The position numbers and the translations under genes were made by a program. Below, in pieces: positions 12,005-12,519 of a stretch of DNA of 12,519 nt. The stretch is from RGIG5675 sp050943435 (lineage in GTDB: Bacteria; Bacillota; Clostridia; Oscillospirales; Ruminococcaceae). Positions within the stretch are counted from its first letter, which is position 1, and the number at the start of each line of letters is the position of its first letter. The notes below the pieces were generated by a model. That model saw only the letters and a program-made list of their open reading frames with translations, did not search any database and had not been told where the DNA came from. The DNA lies in NCBI GenBank assembly GCA_050943435.1, contig JBMNPE010000044.1, forward strand, positions 1 through 12,519, given 5' to 3'.

Positions 12005-12519
12005 TTGGCATCAAAAAACAACGCTAAAACTCAGAAAGTACAGCCGCCGGCCGACAAGGAAAAGGCCCTGGAGACGGCACTGCAGCAGATAGAGAAGCAG
12101 TTCGGCAAAGGGAGCATAATGCGCCTCGGCGAGAACTTCAAGATGAACGTCGACACCATATCCACAGGCTCCATAGGGCTCGACATGGCACTCGGCGTCG
12201 GAGGCCTCCCGAGAGGCAGGGTCATAGAGATCTACGGACCCGAGAGCTCCGGCAAGACCACAGTGGCGCTTCATGCGGTGGCAGAGGCCCAGAAGGCAGG
12301 CGGAAAAGCTGCGTTCATAGACGCCGAGCACGCCCTTGATCCGGTGTATGCCAAGGCGCTCGGAGTAGACATCGATTCCCTGCTTGTTTCCCAGCCGGAT
12401 TCCGGCGAGGATGCGCTTGAAATCTGCGAAGCCCTCGTGAGGTCCGGAGCCATCGACATAGTCGTAATCGACTCTGTGGCTGCAATGGTCCCGAGAGCAG
12501 AGATCGAAGGCGAAATGGG
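12005..12519 (+). CDS. recA: Recombinase A (5' part; runs off the window)
   Basis: The first 171 codons of RecA, about half of the usual length of about 350 aa; the rest lies beyond the window. RecA coats single-stranded DNA in an ATP-dependent filament for homologous recombination and DNA repair, and triggers LexA self-cleavage. Visible are the N-terminal helix with KALETALQQIEKQFGKGSIM, the STGSIGLDMALGVGGLPRGR block, Walker A GPESSGKTT (79-87), FIDAEHALDPVYAKALGVD, Walker B IVVIDSVAAM and the VPRAEIEGEMG start of the L1 loop. The first 18 residues (Lys- and Gln-containing, with PPA) form a somewhat long, variable N-terminus. The start is TTG 12005. It has its own promoter and no visible terminator separates it from prmC, so some read-through from the upstream operon is possible. 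Confidence 0.97.
   Translation, partial: MASKNNAKTQKVQPPADKEKALETALQQIEKQFGKGSIMRLGENFKMNVDTISTGSIGLDMALGVGGLPRGRVIEIYGPESSGKTTVALHAVAEAQKAGGKAAFIDAEHALDPVYAKALGVDIDSLLVSQPDSGEDALEICEALVRSGAIDIVVIDSVAAMVPRAEIEGEM

Noticed and set aside
1..12519. Mobile elements, CRISPR arrays, prophage, toxin-antitoxin or defence genes
   Set aside because: No repeats with regular spacers, transposase or integrase motifs, or small toxin-like gene pairs were seen. Gene content is conserved and chromosomal.

Overview
This window looks like an ordinary chromosomal stretch from a Gram-positive, probably clostridial (Bacillota) anaerobe. The basis is gene content and order: a split transketolase, the rplS-lepB-rbgA-rnhB cluster, a paired radical SAM/DUF2344 cassette, a DUF1385 (YqhQ-type) gene next to prmC, and a lipoprotein encoded with an OmpR/PhoR-type two-component system. 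The DNA is moderately GC-rich. Arg is mostly AGG/AGA and Ile is often ATA, except in rplS, where 8 of 9 Ile codons are ATC. Start codons include several TTG and one GTG. I see no transposase, integrase, phage gene, CRISPR array, tRNA or rRNA.

Layout, left to right. (1) 1-974: the last codons of an upstream gene, then the C-terminal subunit of a split transketolase, closed by a GC-rich hairpin terminator at 990-1027. (2) 1050-3537: two overlapping genes for a TIGR03960-type radical SAM protein and its DUF2344 partner, whose function is unknown but which often sit near ribosome or RNA-processing genes. (3) 3660-6157: a strong sigma-A-type promoter and a structured leader (candidate L19 autoregulatory leader), then rplS, a GNRA-loop attenuator, lepB, rbgA and rnhB. 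The RbgA-like GTPase is notable for a degraded guanine-recognition motif. (4) 6172-6627, minus strand: a small unknown membrane protein with a coiled coil and an acidic tail. It has its own near-consensus promoter, and its terminator lies inside the 3' end of rnhB. (5) 6711-11917: a promoter followed by five overlapping genes: a lipoprotein with calcium-loop-like motifs, a response regulator, a sensor kinase, a DUF1385 membrane protein and the release-factor methyltransferase PrmC. (6) 11931-12519: a recA promoter and the first 171 codons of recA, which runs off the window.

Most of the window is housekeeping: carbon metabolism, translation and ribosome assembly, protein export, and DNA/RNA maintenance. 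The parts most worth a second look are the lipoprotein/two-component operon, the divergent RbgA, and the uncharacterised radical SAM/DUF2344 pair. The operon's predicted transcription start falls on the GTG start codon (possible leaderless mRNA), and its -35 region carries an 11-bp-period direct repeat that could bind its own regulator. I do not see a clearly new multi-gene system.
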